A DNA stretch of 34,621 nt from Lachnospiraceae bacterium (lineage in GTDB: Bacteria > Bacillota > Clostridia > Lachnospirales > Lachnospiraceae): positions 1 through 34,621 of the forward strand of contig JAIEAP010000005.1 in assembly GCA_029071325.1 (NCBI GenBank). Direction: 5' to 3'. The notes under the pieces are model-generated. The model made no database searches and was not told where the DNA came from. It saw nothing but the letters and a program-made list of their open reading frames with translations. Below are positions 1 to 9,833 of the stretch, piece by piece; within the stretch, counting starts at the first letter, position 1; every line of letters starts with the position of its first letter. Both the position numbers and the translations under genes were made by a program.

Positions 1-1327
1 CTGCATAATCATCCGGCCGTGCGACGGTTCTCAGCTTAAACTTGCGGTAATCGCTGCGCGGCGGTCGGCCCTTTTCATACACTACCATAGCGCCTACCGA
101 TTCAAAGCCGCTGATATTGGAAATATCGTATGCCTCCACACGGTTGATGCCCTCAAGCTGCAGCCAGGACGCGATCTCTTTCATGGCGCCGATGGTCCTG
201 CCTTCTTCTCTCTTCAGCCGCTCTTTGTCATTGGCCAGCACCTGCAGCGCATTCTTCTCCGCCAGTTCCACCAGCTTCTCCTTCATGCCCTTCACTGGGA
301 CGCGCAGCGTCACCTTCTGTCCCCGGCGTTTTGACAGCCAGTCCTGAATCACCGCACCGTCCTCAATCTCACTTTGCAGCATGATCTCCCGGGGGATATA
401 TGGCGTTCCTGAATAGAACTGTTTCAGAAAAGTGGTCAGTATCTGACCTGTCGTATCCTCGTTGGCAATGGTTACATGAAAATGCTCTCTGCCGATCAGC
501 CTGCCATCCCGGATAAAGAACACCTGCACAACAGCGTCCTGATCTTCGCTTGCCAATGCAATGACGTCCTTGTCCTCGCCGTCCGAGTGAGTGATCTTCT
601 GCTTCTGCGCAATCTGCTTCACACTTCCCAGCAGTTCCCGGTACTCAATAGCTTTCTCAAACTCCATTGCGTCAGACGCCTCCTGCATCTTCCCTTCCAG
701 TTCCCGGATCACCGGCTGGTAATTGCCGTTTAAGAATTCCATCGCCTGCATGATATTTTCACGGTATTCCTCTTTTGAGACATAGCCCTGGCAAGGCGCT
801 TCGCACTGCTTAATATGATAATTGAGACAGGGCCGCTCCTTTCCGATGTCCCTTGGCAGATTCCTGCTGCAAGACCGCAGATGATATAGCTTCTTCAACA
901 GATCGATGGTGTCCTTTACCGCTCCGCCGCTGGTATACGGTCCGAAATATTTCGACTTATCCCTCTTCATCTGACGGCAAAAGAGAACCCTGGGAAAATC
1001 TTCTCCCAGAGTTACCTTAATGTATGGATAGGACTTATCATCCCGCAGCATCGTATTATATTTGGGACGGTGTTCCTTTATTAAATTGCATTCCAGCACA
1101 AGAGCTTCCAGTTCAGAGTCTGTAATAATGTACTCGAACCGGGTAATCTTCCTCACCATCTGGTCTTTTTTGATTCCCTCGTTATGGCTTGCCTGGAAGT
1201 ACTGTCTCACACGGTTGCGCAGGCTTACTGCCTTCCCCACATAGATGATCACATCATCCTTATCGTGCATGATATAGACCCCCGGCTGATCCGGAAGCTT
1301 CTTTAGTTCTTCTGAAATATCAAACAT
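1..1327 (-). CDS. uvrC: UvrABC excinuclease subunit C (3' end outside window)
   Basis: UvrC makes both incisions around DNA lesions in nucleotide excision repair, acting in the cytoplasm with UvrA and UvrB. I translated this frame myself from the ATG at 1327; it stays open to the left edge (about 442 codons of a usual ~600-620). Visible in order: an N-terminal GIY-YIG nuclease domain ([28 protein letters not shown]), a Cys-containing region with [16 protein letters not shown] around residues 165-180, a UVR motif ([14 protein letters not shown]) that binds UvrB, and the beginning of the C-terminal RNase H-like nuclease domain ([11 protein letters not shown], first catalytic Asp). The end of that domain and the HhH region lie beyond the window. 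It starts only 18 nt after the ftsH stop with an AGAGG just upstream, so it is probably cotranscribed with ftsH. Confidence 0.96.
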   Translation of the reverse strand, partial: MFDISEELKKLPDQPGVYIMHDKDDVIIYVGKAVSLRNRVRQYFQASHNEGIKKDQMVRKITRFEYIITDSELEALVLECNLIKEHRPKYNTMLRDDKSYPYIKVTLGEDFPRVLFCRQMKRDKSKYFGPYTSGGAVKDTIDLLKKLYHLRSCSRNLPRDIGKERPCLNYHIKQCEAPCQGYVSKEEYRENIMQAMEFLNGNYQPVIRELEGKMQEASDAMEFEKAIEYRELLGSVKQIAQKQKITHSDGEDKDVIALASEDQDAVVQVFFIRDGRLIGREHFHVTIANEDTTGQILTTFLKQFYSGTPYIPREIMLQSEIEDGAVIQDWLSKRRGQKVTLRVPVKGMKEKLVELAEKNALQVLANDKERLKREEGRTIGAMKEIASWLQLEGINRVEAYDISNISGFESVGAMVVYEKGRPPRSDYRKFKLRTVARPDDYA

Positions 1328-1345
1328 GATCCTCTCTCATCTTCC

Positions 1346-3313
1346 TTACGCCTGACCGGTTCCCAGCAGATTGCCCTTCTCCTCCTCTTCCGGTTCCGGT
1401 ATTCCCTTCAGTTCACGGAAAATCTTCATAAATTCTTTGCCGGTAATGGTCTCATGCTCAAAGAGATATTCTGCAATATGGTCTAAGATATTGCGGTTCT
1501 CCTGAAGCATTTCCATGGCATGCCTGTAGCAGTCCTGAAGCAGGACTCTTACCTCTCCGTCAATCTCGGTAGCCGTCTCATCTCCGCAGTTTAAGCTTGC
1601 ATGTCCTTCCAGGTAAGCGTGATCCACAGTGGCAAGGCTCATAAGACCAAACTTCTCCGACATACCGAACTGAGTGATCATTGCACGGGCAATATTCGTA
1701 GCACACTCAATATCATTTGCCGCTCCGCTGGTAGCAGACTGAAATACAAGTTCCTCCGCAGCCCTTCCTGCCATATAAGTAGTGATCTTGGCAATCAGCT
1801 CATCCTTCGTCTCTAAGAACTTCTCCTCCTCAGGAGTCTGCAGAGTATATCCCAGCGCTCCCATGGTCCGCGGAACGATTGTAATCTTCTGCACCGGCTC
1901 CGTATTCTTCTGCAGCGCCGTCACCATAGCATGCCCGACTTCGTGATAGGATACAATCCGCTTCTCCTTCTCACTCATCACGCGGTCTTTCTTCTCCTTG
2001 CCGCCTACTGCCACAATCTCAAATGCCTCAAACAGATCCTTCTGATTCACAAACTTCCTGCCGTTCTTGACCGCATTGATTGCCGCCTCGTTGATCATAT
2101 TGGCAAGATCCGAACCCACCAGACCTGCGCTCGCCAGAGCCAGGGCATCCAGATCCACCGTCTCATCCATCAGCACATCCTTGGAATGTACCTTCAATGT
2201 CTCCAGACGACCCTTCAGATCCGGCTTATCCACGATGATGCGACGGTCGAAACGTCCCGGTCGAAGCAGCGCCTTGTCCAGAACCTCCGGCCGGTTGGTC
2301 GCCGCAAGAACCAGAAGACCCTTGGATGTATCAAATCCGTCCATCTCCGCCAGAAGCTGATTCAATGTCTGTTCCCGCTCATCATTGCCGCCGCCGAACT
2401 TCGTATCACGGCTCTTGCCGATGGCATCGATCTCATCAATAAATATGATACAAGGTGCCTGCTTCTGGGCATCCTTGAACAAATCTCTGACGCGGGATGC
2501 GCCCACACCTACAAACATCTCTACAAAATCCGAACCTGCCAGGGAGAAAAACGGAACCTTCGCCTCTCCCGCTACCGCTTTGGCAAGCAGCGTCTTACCG
2601 GTTCCAGGAGGTCCCACCAGAAGCGCACCCTTGGGGAGCTTCGCGCCAATATCACGGTATTTCTTGGGATTGTGCAGGAAATCCACCACCTCTTGCAGGG
2701 ATTCCTTGGCTTCATTCTGTCCTGCCACATCCTGGAACGTAACGCCGGTAGACTTCTCCACATAGACCCTGGCATTGCTTTTGCCCACACCCATCATGCC
2801 TCCGCCTGCCTTGCGCATGATCGCGCCAAACAGAATCCACAGCAGGATCAACGGCAGCGCAATACTCAGTATATTGAAAATCAGAGTGGATGTATTATTG
2901 GGAATATACCCGTCCACTTCCACGTTATGTTCTTCCATGAGCGCCAGCAGCGTCTGGTCACTGACGAAGCCGGTGTAATATGTCTTCTCGATCAGCGTAT
3001 CCTTATCATACACAGGAGTGATATTGAACTGGTTCGCTCCCACCTCTACTTTGGCGACCCTGTCTTCCTCTATCATCTGCTTAAATTCACTGTAGCTGAT
3101 CTTCTCTGTAGTAATGTCCGACCGCATTTTATTCATAAAACTGATAAAAAAGAGTACCACCAGCGTGATCAGGATAAAGAACAGTATCATCTGTCCGCTG
3201 CCCTTCTTATTCCCGTTGCCGCTGCCACCTCCGCCACGGTTGCCATTATTATTCGGATCATTCCCGCCACCGTTCTGGTAGGGGTTATTGCCATTGTTAT
3301 ACTGATTATCCAT
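1346..3313 (-). CDS. ftsH: ATP-dependent zinc metalloprotease FtsH
   Basis: Membrane-anchored AAA+ protease that degrades misfolded membrane proteins and some regulators. The 655-residue product begins with a low-complexity Asn/Gly-rich tail (residues 1-40), then a first membrane helix (about 42-60), a small extracytoplasmic domain, a second helix (about 143-165), an AAA+ ATPase with Walker A GPPGTGKT (234-241) and Walker [12 protein letters not shown], an arginine-finger region RPGRFDRR, and a zinc protease domain with HEVGH (457-461). Length and order match the family. The ATG follows GGAGG by 7 nt. A good sigma-A promoter lies about 80 nt upstream and uvrC follows directly. The long Gly/Asn N-terminus is unusual compared with enterobacterial FtsH but not disruptive. 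Confidence 0.98.
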   Translation of the reverse strand: MDNQYNNGNNPYQNGGGNDPNNNGNRGGGGSGNGNKKGSGQMILFFILITLVVLFFISFMNKMRSDITTEKISYSEFKQMIEEDRVAKVEVGANQFNITPVYDKDTLIEKTYYTGFVSDQTLLALMEEHNVEVDGYIPNNTSTLIFNILSIALPLILLWILFGAIMRKAGGGMMGVGKSNARVYVEKSTGVTFQDVAGQNEAKESLQEVVDFLHNPKKYRDIGAKLPKGALLVGPPGTGKTLLAKAVAGEAKVPFFSLAGSDFVEMFVGVGASRVRDLFKDAQKQAPCIIFIDEIDAIGKSRDTKFGGGNDEREQTLNQLLAEMDGFDTSKGLLVLAATNRPEVLDKALLRPGRFDRRIIVDKPDLKGRLETLKVHSKDVLMDETVDLDALALASAGLVGSDLANMINEAAINAVKNGRKFVNQKDLFEAFEIVAVGGKEKKDRVMSEKEKRIVSYHEVGHAMVTALQKNTEPVQKITIVPRTMGALGYTLQTPEEEKFLETKDELIAKITTYMAGRAAEELVFQSATSGAANDIECATNIARAMITQFGMSEKFGLMSLATVDHAYLEGHASLNCGDETATEIDGEVRVLLQDCYRHAMEMLQENRNILDHIAEYLFEHETITGKEFMKIFRELKGIPEPEEEEKGNLLGTGQA

Positions 3314-3391
3314 CGTATCCTCCGTATTGATTTGCTTCGGAAATCATCCGGTAAATCCTGCCATATCCGGATTTGCCGGGATATCGTTATT

Positions 3392-3420
3392 ATTATATGT
3401 AATTCAATCCCATAAATCAA
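3392..3420 (-). promoter_or_regulatory. sigma-A promoter for ftsH-uvrC
   Basis: Read on the minus strand: -35 TTGATT, 17-nt spacer, -10 TATAAT. The predicted start lies about 75 nt upstream of the ftsH ATG. The spacing and perfect -10 make this a convincing housekeeping promoter, divergent from the pyrG promoter region. Confidence 0.75.
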
Positions 3421-3495
3421 TATGAACTCTCTTAACTTTTTCTTTCCTTTCTAAATATTTTATAAAATTTTGTAGATTTCTTGTCCCCGACGTTG

Positions 3496-3501
3496 TATAA
3501 T
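3496..3501 (+). promoter_or_regulatory. -10 element of the pyrG leader promoter
   Basis: A perfect TATAAT lies about 205 nt before the pyrG ATG. No good -35 box sits at 16-18 nt; the nearest TTG-type hexamer (TTGTAG, 3470-3475) is 20 nt away. Transcription would begin near 3508, so the whole structured leader would be in the message. Confidence 0.5.
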
Positions 3502-3507
3502 GGATTA

Positions 3508-3705
3508 AGTTTGAGAAAACGACCAGAAGACCGACGGCGTAACACTGTCGGTCTATCTGAATTTTATAATCATTCATTTCCATGAGGGTGATAACCCTCT
3601 CAGCCACAGACATAAGCTTCTTTAGAGGCTTATGACACATAGTTGGCACATCTGTGGCCTGGGTTCTGAATCGTTATACATCCACATACACAAGGAGGAA
3701 ACACC
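3508..3705 (+). promoter_or_regulatory. Structured 5' leader of pyrG (possible RNA regulator)
   Basis: About 200 nt without a gene, holding at least three self-complementary blocks. Stem 1 pairs 3524-3535 with 3547-3559 (AGACCGAC/GTCGGTCT core, extended by CAGA/TCTG over one bulged A). Stem 2 pairs GAGGGT 3584-3589 with ACCCTC 3594-3599 over a GATA loop. Stem 3 pairs GCCACAGA 3603-3610 with TCTGTGGC 3651-3658 and encloses a further hairpin CATAAGC 3611-3617 / GCTTATG 3628-3634. None is followed by a U-run, so it is not a simple attenuator. It also lacks the initial G-run used by the Bacillus pyrG reiterative-transcription mechanism. The pyrG ribosome site AAGGAGG follows. I cannot assign it to a known riboswitch class. 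Confidence 0.55.
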
Positions 3706-5313
3706 ATGCCTGTAAAATATGTCTTTGTCACCGGAGGAGTTGTATCTGGACTGGGAAAGGGCATCACCGCTGCTTCCCTGGGACGCCTTTTAAAAGCCCG
3801 GGGGTTCAAAGTCACTATGCAGAAATTTGACCCTTACATTAATATCGATCCGGGAACCATGAACCCCATTCAGCACGGTGAAGTATTTGTCACTGATGAC
3901 GGTGCAGAGACCGATCTGGATCTGGGGCACTATGAACGTTTTATCGATGAAAGCCTGACCAAAAACTCTAACGTGACCACCGGTAAAGTATACTGGTCCG
4001 TACTGCAGAAGGAGCGGCGCGGAGATTTCGGCGGAGGCACGGTTCAGGTCATTCCACATATTACAAATGAGATCAAGAGCCGCTTCTACCGGAACTTCAC
4101 CTCAGAGGACACTCACATTGCCATTATTGAAGTCGGCGGCACCGTAGGCGATATCGAAAGCCAGCCCTTCTTAGAATCTATCCGGCAGTTTCAACATGAG
4201 GTGGGACATGAGAACGCTATCCTGATCCATGTTACCCTGATTCCTTATATCAAGGCATCCGGCGAGTTAAAAACCAAGCCCACCCAGGCAAGTGTGAAAG
4301 AACTGCAGGGAATGGGTATTCAGCCCGACATTATCGTATGCCGTTCCGAGCAGCCTCTGGATCAGGGACTTAAGGATAAGATCGCACTGTTCTGTAATGT
4401 ACCTGGCGACCATGTATTACAGAATCTGGATGTGGAGTATCTGTATGAGGCTCCCCTTGCCATGGAAAAAGAAAACCTTGCCAAAGTGGCATGCGAATCC
4501 CTGCACTTAGACTGCCCGGAGCCGGATCTGAAAGACTGGACCGATATGGTGGATGCCCTTCGCAATCCCACCCAGGAAGTTAATATTTCCCTGGTGGGCA
4601 AATACACACAGCTTCATGATGCATATATATCCGTAGTGGAAGCCCTCAAGCACGGCGGCATTGCAGAGCGTGCCACCGTCAACCTGAACTGGGTAGACTC
4701 AGAGCTGCTCAATGCGGACAATGCAGAAGAAATCTTAGGAAGCGCAGACGGCATCATCGTTCCGGGCGGCTTTGGCGACCGGGGCGTAGAAGGAATGATC
4801 ATCGCCGCACAGTATGCAAGAACCCATAATGTACCGTATCTTGGGCTTTGTCTTGGCATGCAGGTGTCTATCATAGAATATGCGAGGCATGTCTGCAAAT
4901 TGAACGATGCCCACAGCATTGAATTAGATCCCAGCACCACTCATCCGGTCATTGCTTTGATGCCGGATCAGAGCGGTGTGGAGGATATCGGCGGAACGCT
5001 TCGTCTGGGCTCTTACCCCTGTTCCCTGGACAAGAATTCTCTTGCCGCCCGGGTATATGGCACTACCTCTATTGAGGAACGGCATCGCCACAGATATGAA
5101 GTAAATAATGATTACCGCAATATTCTCACAGAGAACGGTATGAAACTGTGCGGCCTGTCCCCGGACGGACGCATTGTAGAGATGGTAGAGATCCCATCCC
5201 ACCGGTGGTTTGTGGCAACTCAGGCACACCCGGAACTCAAATCCAGGCCAAACCGCCCCCACCCACTGTTCAAAGGCTTCATCAAAGCTGCAGCAGATAA
5301 AACTGCATTGTAA
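3706..5313 (+). CDS. pyrG: CTP synthase
   Basis: Makes CTP from UTP, ATP and glutamine, the last step of pyrimidine nucleotide synthesis. The 535 residues match the family length. The N-terminal amidoligase domain opens with [16 protein letters not shown] (P-loop) and carries the expected conserved blocks ([20 protein letters not shown]). The C-terminal class I glutamine amidotransferase domain has the nucleophile C382 in LGLCLGMQ and the His/Glu of AHPELKSRP. The ATG follows AAGGAGG at normal spacing. The gene stands alone between a structured leader and a strong terminator, so it is probably monocistronic. A leader-based control responding to nucleotide pools is plausible but unproven. Confidence 0.98.
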   Translation: MPVKYVFVTGGVVSGLGKGITAASLGRLLKARGFKVTMQKFDPYINIDPGTMNPIQHGEVFVTDDGAETDLDLGHYERFIDESLTKNSNVTTGKVYWSVLQKERRGDFGGGTVQVIPHITNEIKSRFYRNFTSEDTHIAIIEVGGTVGDIESQPFLESIRQFQHEVGHENAILIHVTLIPYIKASGELKTKPTQASVKELQGMGIQPDIIVCRSEQPLDQGLKDKIALFCNVPGDHVLQNLDVEYLYEAPLAMEKENLAKVACESLHLDCPEPDLKDWTDMVDALRNPTQEVNISLVGKYTQLHDAYISVVEALKHGGIAERATVNLNWVDSELLNADNAEEILGSADGIIVPGGFGDRGVEGMIIAAQYARTHNVPYLGLCLGMQVSIIEYARHVCKLNDAHSIELDPSTTHPVIALMPDQSGVEDIGGTLRLGSYPCSLDKNSLAARVYGTTSIEERHRHRYEVNNDYRNILTENGMKLCGLSPDGRIVEMVEIPSHRWFVATQAHPELKSRPNRPHPLFKGFIKAAADKTAL

Positions 5314-5339
5314 AGAACAAGTAATCTTAAAGCGAATAA

Positions 5340-5392
5340 GACCCCGGATACATAAGCCGACTGCTTCTGTATCCGGGGTCCTTATTTGTTTG
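5340..5392. terminator. Terminator after pyrG, probably bidirectional
   Basis: A GC-rich stem GACCCCGGATACA (5340-5352) pairs with TGTATCCGGGGTC (5368-5380), followed on the plus strand by CTTATTTGTTTG. On the minus strand the stem is followed by TTATTCGCTTT, so it can also end the convergent zinc-ribbon gene. Confidence 0.85.
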
Positions 5393-5431
5393 CATTTGTT
5401 TTTACATTTGCACATGTATGCATTTTTATTT

Positions 5432-5848
5432 CTAGGTGTCCAGGAACCGCATCTTATCGTTTTCTTCTTTCTTCTCTACCTTAACAAAGCCCTGCACCTT
5501 CTCACCATTCATCAGCCGCAGACACTGCGTACACAATGTACCGAAAGTTACCGGTGCGCCACAACGGCTACAGTGGGTAGACATGATGCTCTTTTTCTCC
5601 TGCTCCTTATATTCGATGCGCCCTTCCTTGATCCACTGCTTCACAATCCGCACTGGGATTTCAAAGTGCGTTGCCACCTGATATTCGTTCACATCATGAC
5701 TGCGGACATACTCCCTCACACTGTCGAACAGGCGCAACTCCTTACACATAGGACAATACTCCTCCTTATAGGAGCGGGGAAGCGCCTTTTTGCACAATTT
5801 ACAATAGTTATGATTGGAAGTATCCTGTCTCATTCCTGCCTGATTCAT
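5432..5848 (-). CDS. YvyF-like zinc-ribbon / HTH protein
   Basis: A 138-residue protein with two four-cysteine zinc-binding clusters flanking a helix-turn-helix-like segment. The first cluster has CKLCKKAL...CPMC and the second CSRCGAPVTFGTLCTQC. Between them, YQVATHFEIPVRIVKQWIKEG looks like the DNA-binding-like segment of the YvyF family (TIGR03826, 'flagellar operon protein'). I chose the ATG at 5848 because AGGGGG lies 6 nt upstream; a GTG at 5866 that overlaps the previous stop (GTGA) is the alternative. It follows a WYL regulator and is probably cotranscribed with it. No flagellar genes are in the window. The true function of the family is not established; a regulatory role is inferred. 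Confidence 0.75.
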   Translation of the reverse strand: MNQAGMRQDTSNHNYCKLCKKALPRSYKEEYCPMCKELRLFDSVREYVRSHDVNEYQVATHFEIPVRIVKQWIKEGRIEYKEQEKKSIMSTHCSRCGAPVTFGTLCTQCLRLMNGEKVQGFVKVEKKEENDKMRFLDT

Positions 5849-5862
5849 ATCCGACCCCCTAA

Positions 5863-6852
5863 TCACTGTTCGTATATTCTGTAAATACTATGCAGATAAT
5901 CGCGATATGCCTGCCGTACCTCCTGTGGCTCTATGATCTGAACCTTTGTGCCAAGCCCACTGATCCATCCGAAGAACTGAGGACTGACTGCCACATGAAG
6001 TCTTGCACGAAAATGTCCGTCTCCGTCCCTTCGTACGCTGACCTCCTGTCCAAACCGGTCAATAACCACGCCGATCATGGCATTCTCGCAACGCAGTATC
6101 ACTGTATTCTCCGTTCCGGCAAACATTCCAAAGGTTCTGTTGGAGTACGCTGCAATATCAAAGTCCGCAAAACGCTCTCCTCCGGTACGTATATCTCTGG
6201 TCAATGACGGCTTCAGCATTTTGTCCACCCGGAAATGCTTGATCATATCCGATCTCTCATCATATGCGATCAGATAATAATTCTCATCATCCCAGGTCAG
6301 AATAAACGGGCTGACCTCATAATAATCGCCATTCCTGCGAAGCTTCATTTCCTTGTCAATGGTCCATTCAAAATACTGAAAACGAATCTTCACATTCTCT
6401 GCAATTCCATTATAAATCATATCTACATTATAGTAAATATTTTCATTGATTGTTTTATTCCGATTTGTAACCACTACCTGACGGTTCAGCGATTTTGCTT
6501 CGTAAACGCTCAGCAGATGCTCCAGCTTTCCGATCAGCTCCCTGGACTTTTTGTGAGTAATAAATCTTGAGGACTGCACAGCGTCCACCAGCAGCTTTAA
6601 TTCCGGCAGTTCAAATTCCCGGCTGGCAAGGTAATAACCGCCTCCATATTCTTCCACTTTCAGGATATCCATTCCGTAATCCTGCAGCACTGCAATATCA
6701 TCATAAATGCTCTTACGCTCTGCACTGACGTCCTTTTCCTGCAGATAGGAAATAATTTCCTTCGTAGTGACAGAATGGTTCTCATCCGTGTACCGATACA
6801 GCATTTCTATAATATAAAGCAGTTTTAATTTTTGATTGATACTCTTTGCCAT
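5863..6852 (-). CDS. WYL-domain transcriptional regulator
   Basis: A 329-residue regulator of the DeoR-like/WYL type. The N-terminus is a winged HTH (about residues 1-70: KLKLLYIIEML, VTTKEIISYLQ, RKSIYDDIAVLQDYGMDI). The middle holds the WYL sensor-like domain (ENYYLIAYDERSDMIKHFRVDKM), and a WCX-type C-terminal extension follows. WYL proteins usually bind a small ligand or nucleic acid and control transcription; no ligand can be read here. I preferred the ATG at 6852 (AGAGG upstream) over a TTG at 6897. The adjacent divergent glycerol-phosphate operon begins 270 bp away and is a possible target, but that operon carries its own GlpP, so this is only a possibility. Confidence 0.85.
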   Translation of the reverse strand: MAKSINQKLKLLYIIEMLYRYTDENHSVTTKEIISYLQEKDVSAERKSIYDDIAVLQDYGMDILKVEEYGGGYYLASREFELPELKLLVDAVQSSRFITHKKSRELIGKLEHLLSVYEAKSLNRQVVVTNRNKTINENIYYNVDMIYNGIAENVKIRFQYFEWTIDKEMKLRRNGDYYEVSPFILTWDDENYYLIAYDERSDMIKHFRVDKMLKPSLTRDIRTGGERFADFDIAAYSNRTFGMFAGTENTVILRCENAMIGVVIDRFGQEVSVRRDGDGHFRARLHVAVSPQFFGWISGLGTKVQIIEPQEVRQAYRDYLHSIYRIYEQ

Positions 6853-6955
6853 TCTGGGATACCTCTGTTCCGTCTGCCGTTTTCCTTGCTGCACCAAGCT
6901 GCAGATCTTCTGTACTTAATAATTATTATATCAAACTTTATTCACAAAAAAAGAA

Positions 6956-6984
6956 TTGCCTTTTTTCATAGACCATGCTATGAT
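6956..6984 (+). promoter_or_regulatory. sigma-A promoter of the glp-like operon
   Basis: -35 TTGCCT (6956-6961), 17-nt spacer, -10 TATGAT (6979-6984). Start would fall near 6991, immediately ahead of the leader terminator/antiterminator. Confidence 0.7.
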
Positions 6985-7004
6985 AGACGTAGTTAAAGAT
7001 TGAA

Positions 7005-7071
7005 TTACCGAGAGATGAGAGCAAGGTAAACGGAAGGCGATATATCCGCCTCTGTTTTACTTGCTTTTTTT
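7005..7071 (+). terminator. Leader terminator with overlapping antiterminator (probable GlpP target)
   Basis: An imperfect stem of GCAAGGTAAACGGAAGGCG (7021-7039) with CGCCTCTGTTTTACTTGC (7047-7064) is followed by seven Ts (7065-7071), a textbook intrinsic terminator about 50 nt before the first gene of the operon. TTACC at 7005-7009 can instead pair with GGTAA at 7025-7029, which would break the left arm. Because the operon ends with a GlpP gene, an RNA-binding antiterminator, this is the likely site where GlpP acts when glycerol-3-phosphate is present. That link is inference from context. Confidence 0.75.
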
Positions 7072-7123
7072 GTACTCCAAACAGCACATGTACACGCTCT
7101 CGACCAGGAAAGGAGTTATCAGA

Positions 7124-8557
7124 ATGTATGATGCAGCAATCATTGGAGCAGGCGTTATCGGCTGCGCCATTGCCAGAGAACTGTCCCGCTACCAGATAAA
7201 GGCTTGCGTGATCGAACGTGAGGAGGATGTCTGCTGCGGCACCTCCAAAGCAAACAGCGCCATTGTCCACGCCGGGTATGATGCGGTTCCGGGAACACTC
7301 AAAGCGAAGCTTAACGTAGCTGGCAACCAGATGATGGAACAATTATCGGAAGATCTGGATTTTCCGTTCCGCCGGAACGGTTCACTGGTCGTATGTACCA
7401 AAGAGCAGGATCCCGCCGGATTAGATACGTTATTGGAAAGAGGACGCGCCAACGGCGTTCCGGATCTACGGATCGTAGACAGAAACGAACTGCTTGCAAT
7501 GGAACCCAATATCAGCGATGATGTGACATGCGCGCTCTTCGCTCCCACCGGCGCTATAGTATGCCCCTTCCATCTTACCATGGCACTGGCAGAAAACGCC
7601 TGCGCCAACGGCATTGTATTTAAGCTGAATACAGCGGTGACAGACATTCAGAAAACATCGGACGGCTATGATGTGATCACCGATCAGGAAGTCATTTCCA
7701 CCCGCACAGTGATAAACGCCGCCGGTGTTTACGCAGATGTACTCAATAATATGGTCAGCAGCCACAAGCTTACCATCACTGCACGCAAAGGAGAGTATCA
7801 GCTTCTGGACAAATCGGCGGGCAGCCACGTCTCCCATACGATCTTTCAGCTCCCCGGCAAGATGGGCAAGGGCGTGCTGGTAACGCCCACCATTCACGGC
7901 AATCTGCTGGTAGGCCCCACCGCGGTGGACACCGATGACAAAGAAGAGACCAACACTACCTCAGAAGGTCTTGGCAGTCTGTCCGCTGCCGCTGCATACA
8001 GCGTGAAAAATGTTCCTCTGCGTCAGGTCATCACCTCCTTTGCAGGTCTTCGCGCTCATGAAACGGGAGACGATTTTATCATTGGAGAGGCAGCGGATGC
8101 CGCGGGATTTTTCAATGCGGCAGGTATCGAATCCCCAGGCTTATCCAGCGCGCCTGCCATTGGCGTCATGGTGGCAGATATGGTAAAAACATATCTTGGT
8201 CTGGATGCTAAGGATGATTTCATCTCCACCAGACAAGGTATTCTTCGCCCGGAGAAATTATCCATAGACGAACGCAACGCCCTCATCCACGAACAGCCCG
8301 CTTACGGTAACATCATCTGCCGCTGCGAAATGATCACTGAGGGAGAAATTATGGATGCCATCCGCCGGCCTCTGGGGGCACGGTCACTGGACGGCGTAAA
8401 ACGGCGTACGCGGGCAGGCATGGGACGCTGCCAGTCTGGCTTCTGCTCTCCGCGGGTCATGGAAATCCTGGCACGCGAGGTTCCTATGGACATATCCGCA
8501 ATCACAAAGTCCGGCAACGGTTCACAGATCATCTGTGGACGCAACAAGCAAATATAA
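7124..8557 (+). CDS. FAD-dependent oxidoreductase, GlpA-like (glycerol-3-phosphate dehydrogenase type)
   Basis: A 477-residue flavoprotein. It opens with an FAD-binding Rossmann motif (IIGAGVIGCAIAREL) and the DAO-family substrate block (TSKANSAIVHAGYDA), and ends in a BFD-like [2Fe-2S] domain with four Cys (ICRCEM...GMGRCQSGFC, about residues 405-445). This layout is that of the anaerobic GlpA-like dehydrogenases, which oxidise glycerol-3-phosphate to dihydroxyacetone phosphate; related proteins act on other 2-hydroxy acids. The start at 7124 follows AAAGGAG; an upstream TTG at 7061 lies inside the leader terminator and is unlikely. With the next two genes and GlpP it makes a four-gene operon, which favours glycerol-3-phosphate as substrate. 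Confidence 0.85.
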   Translation: MYDAAIIGAGVIGCAIARELSRYQIKACVIEREEDVCCGTSKANSAIVHAGYDAVPGTLKAKLNVAGNQMMEQLSEDLDFPFRRNGSLVVCTKEQDPAGLDTLLERGRANGVPDLRIVDRNELLAMEPNISDDVTCALFAPTGAIVCPFHLTMALAENACANGIVFKLNTAVTDIQKTSDGYDVITDQEVISTRTVINAAGVYADVLNNMVSSHKLTITARKGEYQLLDKSAGSHVSHTIFQLPGKMGKGVLVTPTIHGNLLVGPTAVDTDDKEETNTTSEGLGSLSAAAAYSVKNVPLRQVITSFAGLRAHETGDDFIIGEAADAAGFFNAAGIESPGLSSAPAIGVMVADMVKTYLGLDAKDDFISTRQGILRPEKLSIDERNALIHEQPAYGNIICRCEMITEGEIMDAIRRPLGARSLDGVKRRTRAGMGRCQSGFCSPRVMEILAREVPMDISAITKSGNGSQIICGRNKQI

Positions 8558-8567
8558 GGAGGGTCCC

Positions 8568-9830
8568 ATGCAGACATATGATTTGGTAATTATCGGAGGC
8601 GGTCCCGCAGGTCTCGCTGCGGCAGTTTCCGCCAGAAAAGACGGATTGGATGACATACTCATCCTGGAACGCGATAAAGAGCTGGGCGGCATCCTGAACC
8701 AATGCATCCACAACGGCTTTGGCTTACATACCTTTCGGGAGGAACTGACAGGACCCGAGTATGCCGCACGTTTTATCTCGCAAGTAGAGGAACTGAAGAT
8801 TCCTTACAAGCTGAACACCATGGTCATGGATATCTCCGGTGATAAAAAAATCACCGCCATGAACCGGGAGGACGGCATGTTTGAAATTCAGGCAAAAGCC
8901 ATCATACTCGCTATGGGATGCCGGGAACGGAGCCGCGGAGCTCTGAATATCCCCGGCTACCGCCCTGCCGGCATCTACTCCGCAGGAACGGCGCAGCGCC
9001 TGGTCAATATGGAGGGATATATGCCGGGTAAAGAGGTCGTTATCCTGGGGTCCGGTGACATCGGTCTTATCATGGCAAGACGTATGACCTTAGAGGGCGC
9101 CACCGTGAAGGTCGTGGCAGAGCTGATGCCTTATTCCGGAGGCTTAAAGCGCAATATTGTCCAGTGTCTGGATGATTTTGGCATCCCTCTGAAATTGAGC
9201 CACACCGTTATTGACATTGACGGAAAGGACCGCGTCAAGGGCATCACCCTCGCCGAGGTTGACAGCGACGGCAAGCCCATCCCAGGCACAGAAGAATACT
9301 ACTCCTGTGACACCCTGCTTCTTTCCTGCGGGTTGATTCCCGAAAACGAACTGAGCCGCAGCGCCGGGGTAACCTTAAGCCCCATCACCTCCGGCCCGGT
9401 AGTCAACGACAGTCTGGAAACCAGCCAGGAAGGTATATTTGCCTGCGGCAATGTCCTGCATGTCCACGACCTGGTGGATTATGTATCAGAGGAAGCCGCC
9501 CAGGCAGGGCGAAATGCGGCTCGGTACGTCAAAAACGGTTCCGCACCTTCCGACCGCACCATTGAGATACTTCCAACAGACGGTGTGCGCTATACAGTTC
9601 CCCGGTATGTACGCCCGACACTGATGGATGATAAGCTCACGGTCCGCTTCCGGGTAGGGCAGGTATTCCGCAACTGCTCCATTACCACCTATTTTGGAGA
9701 TGAACTGATCAGCAGGCGCAAACGTCAGGTTATGGCTCCCGGTGAGATGGAACAGATTACCCTGGAGAAAGCAAAACTCGCCCAATATCCGGACCTCACC
9801 CAGATTACCATTAAAATAGAGGAGGCATAA
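8568..9830 (+). CDS. NAD(P)/FAD-dependent oxidoreductase, partner of GlpA-like protein
   Basis: A 420-residue pyridine-nucleotide-disulfide type flavoprotein. It has an N-terminal FAD motif (LVIIGGGPAGLAAAVSA), a second Rossmann motif for NAD(P) (EVVILGSGDIGLIMARR) and a late FAD-contact block (GIFACGNVLHVHDLVDYVSEE). In Clostridia this protein commonly sits between a GlpA-like dehydrogenase and a DUF1667 protein, and probably passes electrons from the dehydrogenase to NAD or another carrier. The ATG at 8568 follows AAGGAGG; the gene begins 10 nt after the previous stop. The electron acceptor is not evident and no GlpC-like membrane subunit is present. Confidence 0.85.
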   Translation: MQTYDLVIIGGGPAGLAAAVSARKDGLDDILILERDKELGGILNQCIHNGFGLHTFREELTGPEYAARFISQVEELKIPYKLNTMVMDISGDKKITAMNREDGMFEIQAKAIILAMGCRERSRGALNIPGYRPAGIYSAGTAQRLVNMEGYMPGKEVVILGSGDIGLIMARRMTLEGATVKVVAELMPYSGGLKRNIVQCLDDFGIPLKLSHTVIDIDGKDRVKGITLAEVDSDGKPIPGTEEYYSCDTLLLSCGLIPENELSRSAGVTLSPITSGPVVNDSLETSQEGIFACGNVLHVHDLVDYVSEEAAQAGRNAARYVKNGSAPSDRTIEILPTDGVRYTVPRYVRPTLMDDKLTVRFRVGQVFRNCSITTYFGDELISRRKRQVMAPGEMEQITLEKAKLAQYPDLTQITIKIEEA

Positions 9831-9833
9831 ATC

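Noticed and set aside
1931-3415. Long open frame (494 codons) on the plus strand opposite ftsH
   Set aside because: It is antisense to a clear FtsH gene, has no ribosome site or family signature and is rich in His/Ile/Leu, as expected for the reverse frame of an AAA+ gene.
3508-3705. A T-box, c-di-GMP or Bacillus-type pyrG attenuator in the pyrG leader
   Set aside because: No T-box GGTGG-type sequence or c-di-GMP core is visible, no G-run at the start and no terminator T-run, so I call it only a structured leader.
7061-7123. An earlier TTG start for the GlpA-like flavoprotein
   Set aside because: It falls in the T-run of the leader terminator; the ATG at 7124 has a good ribosome site and starts right at the FAD motif.
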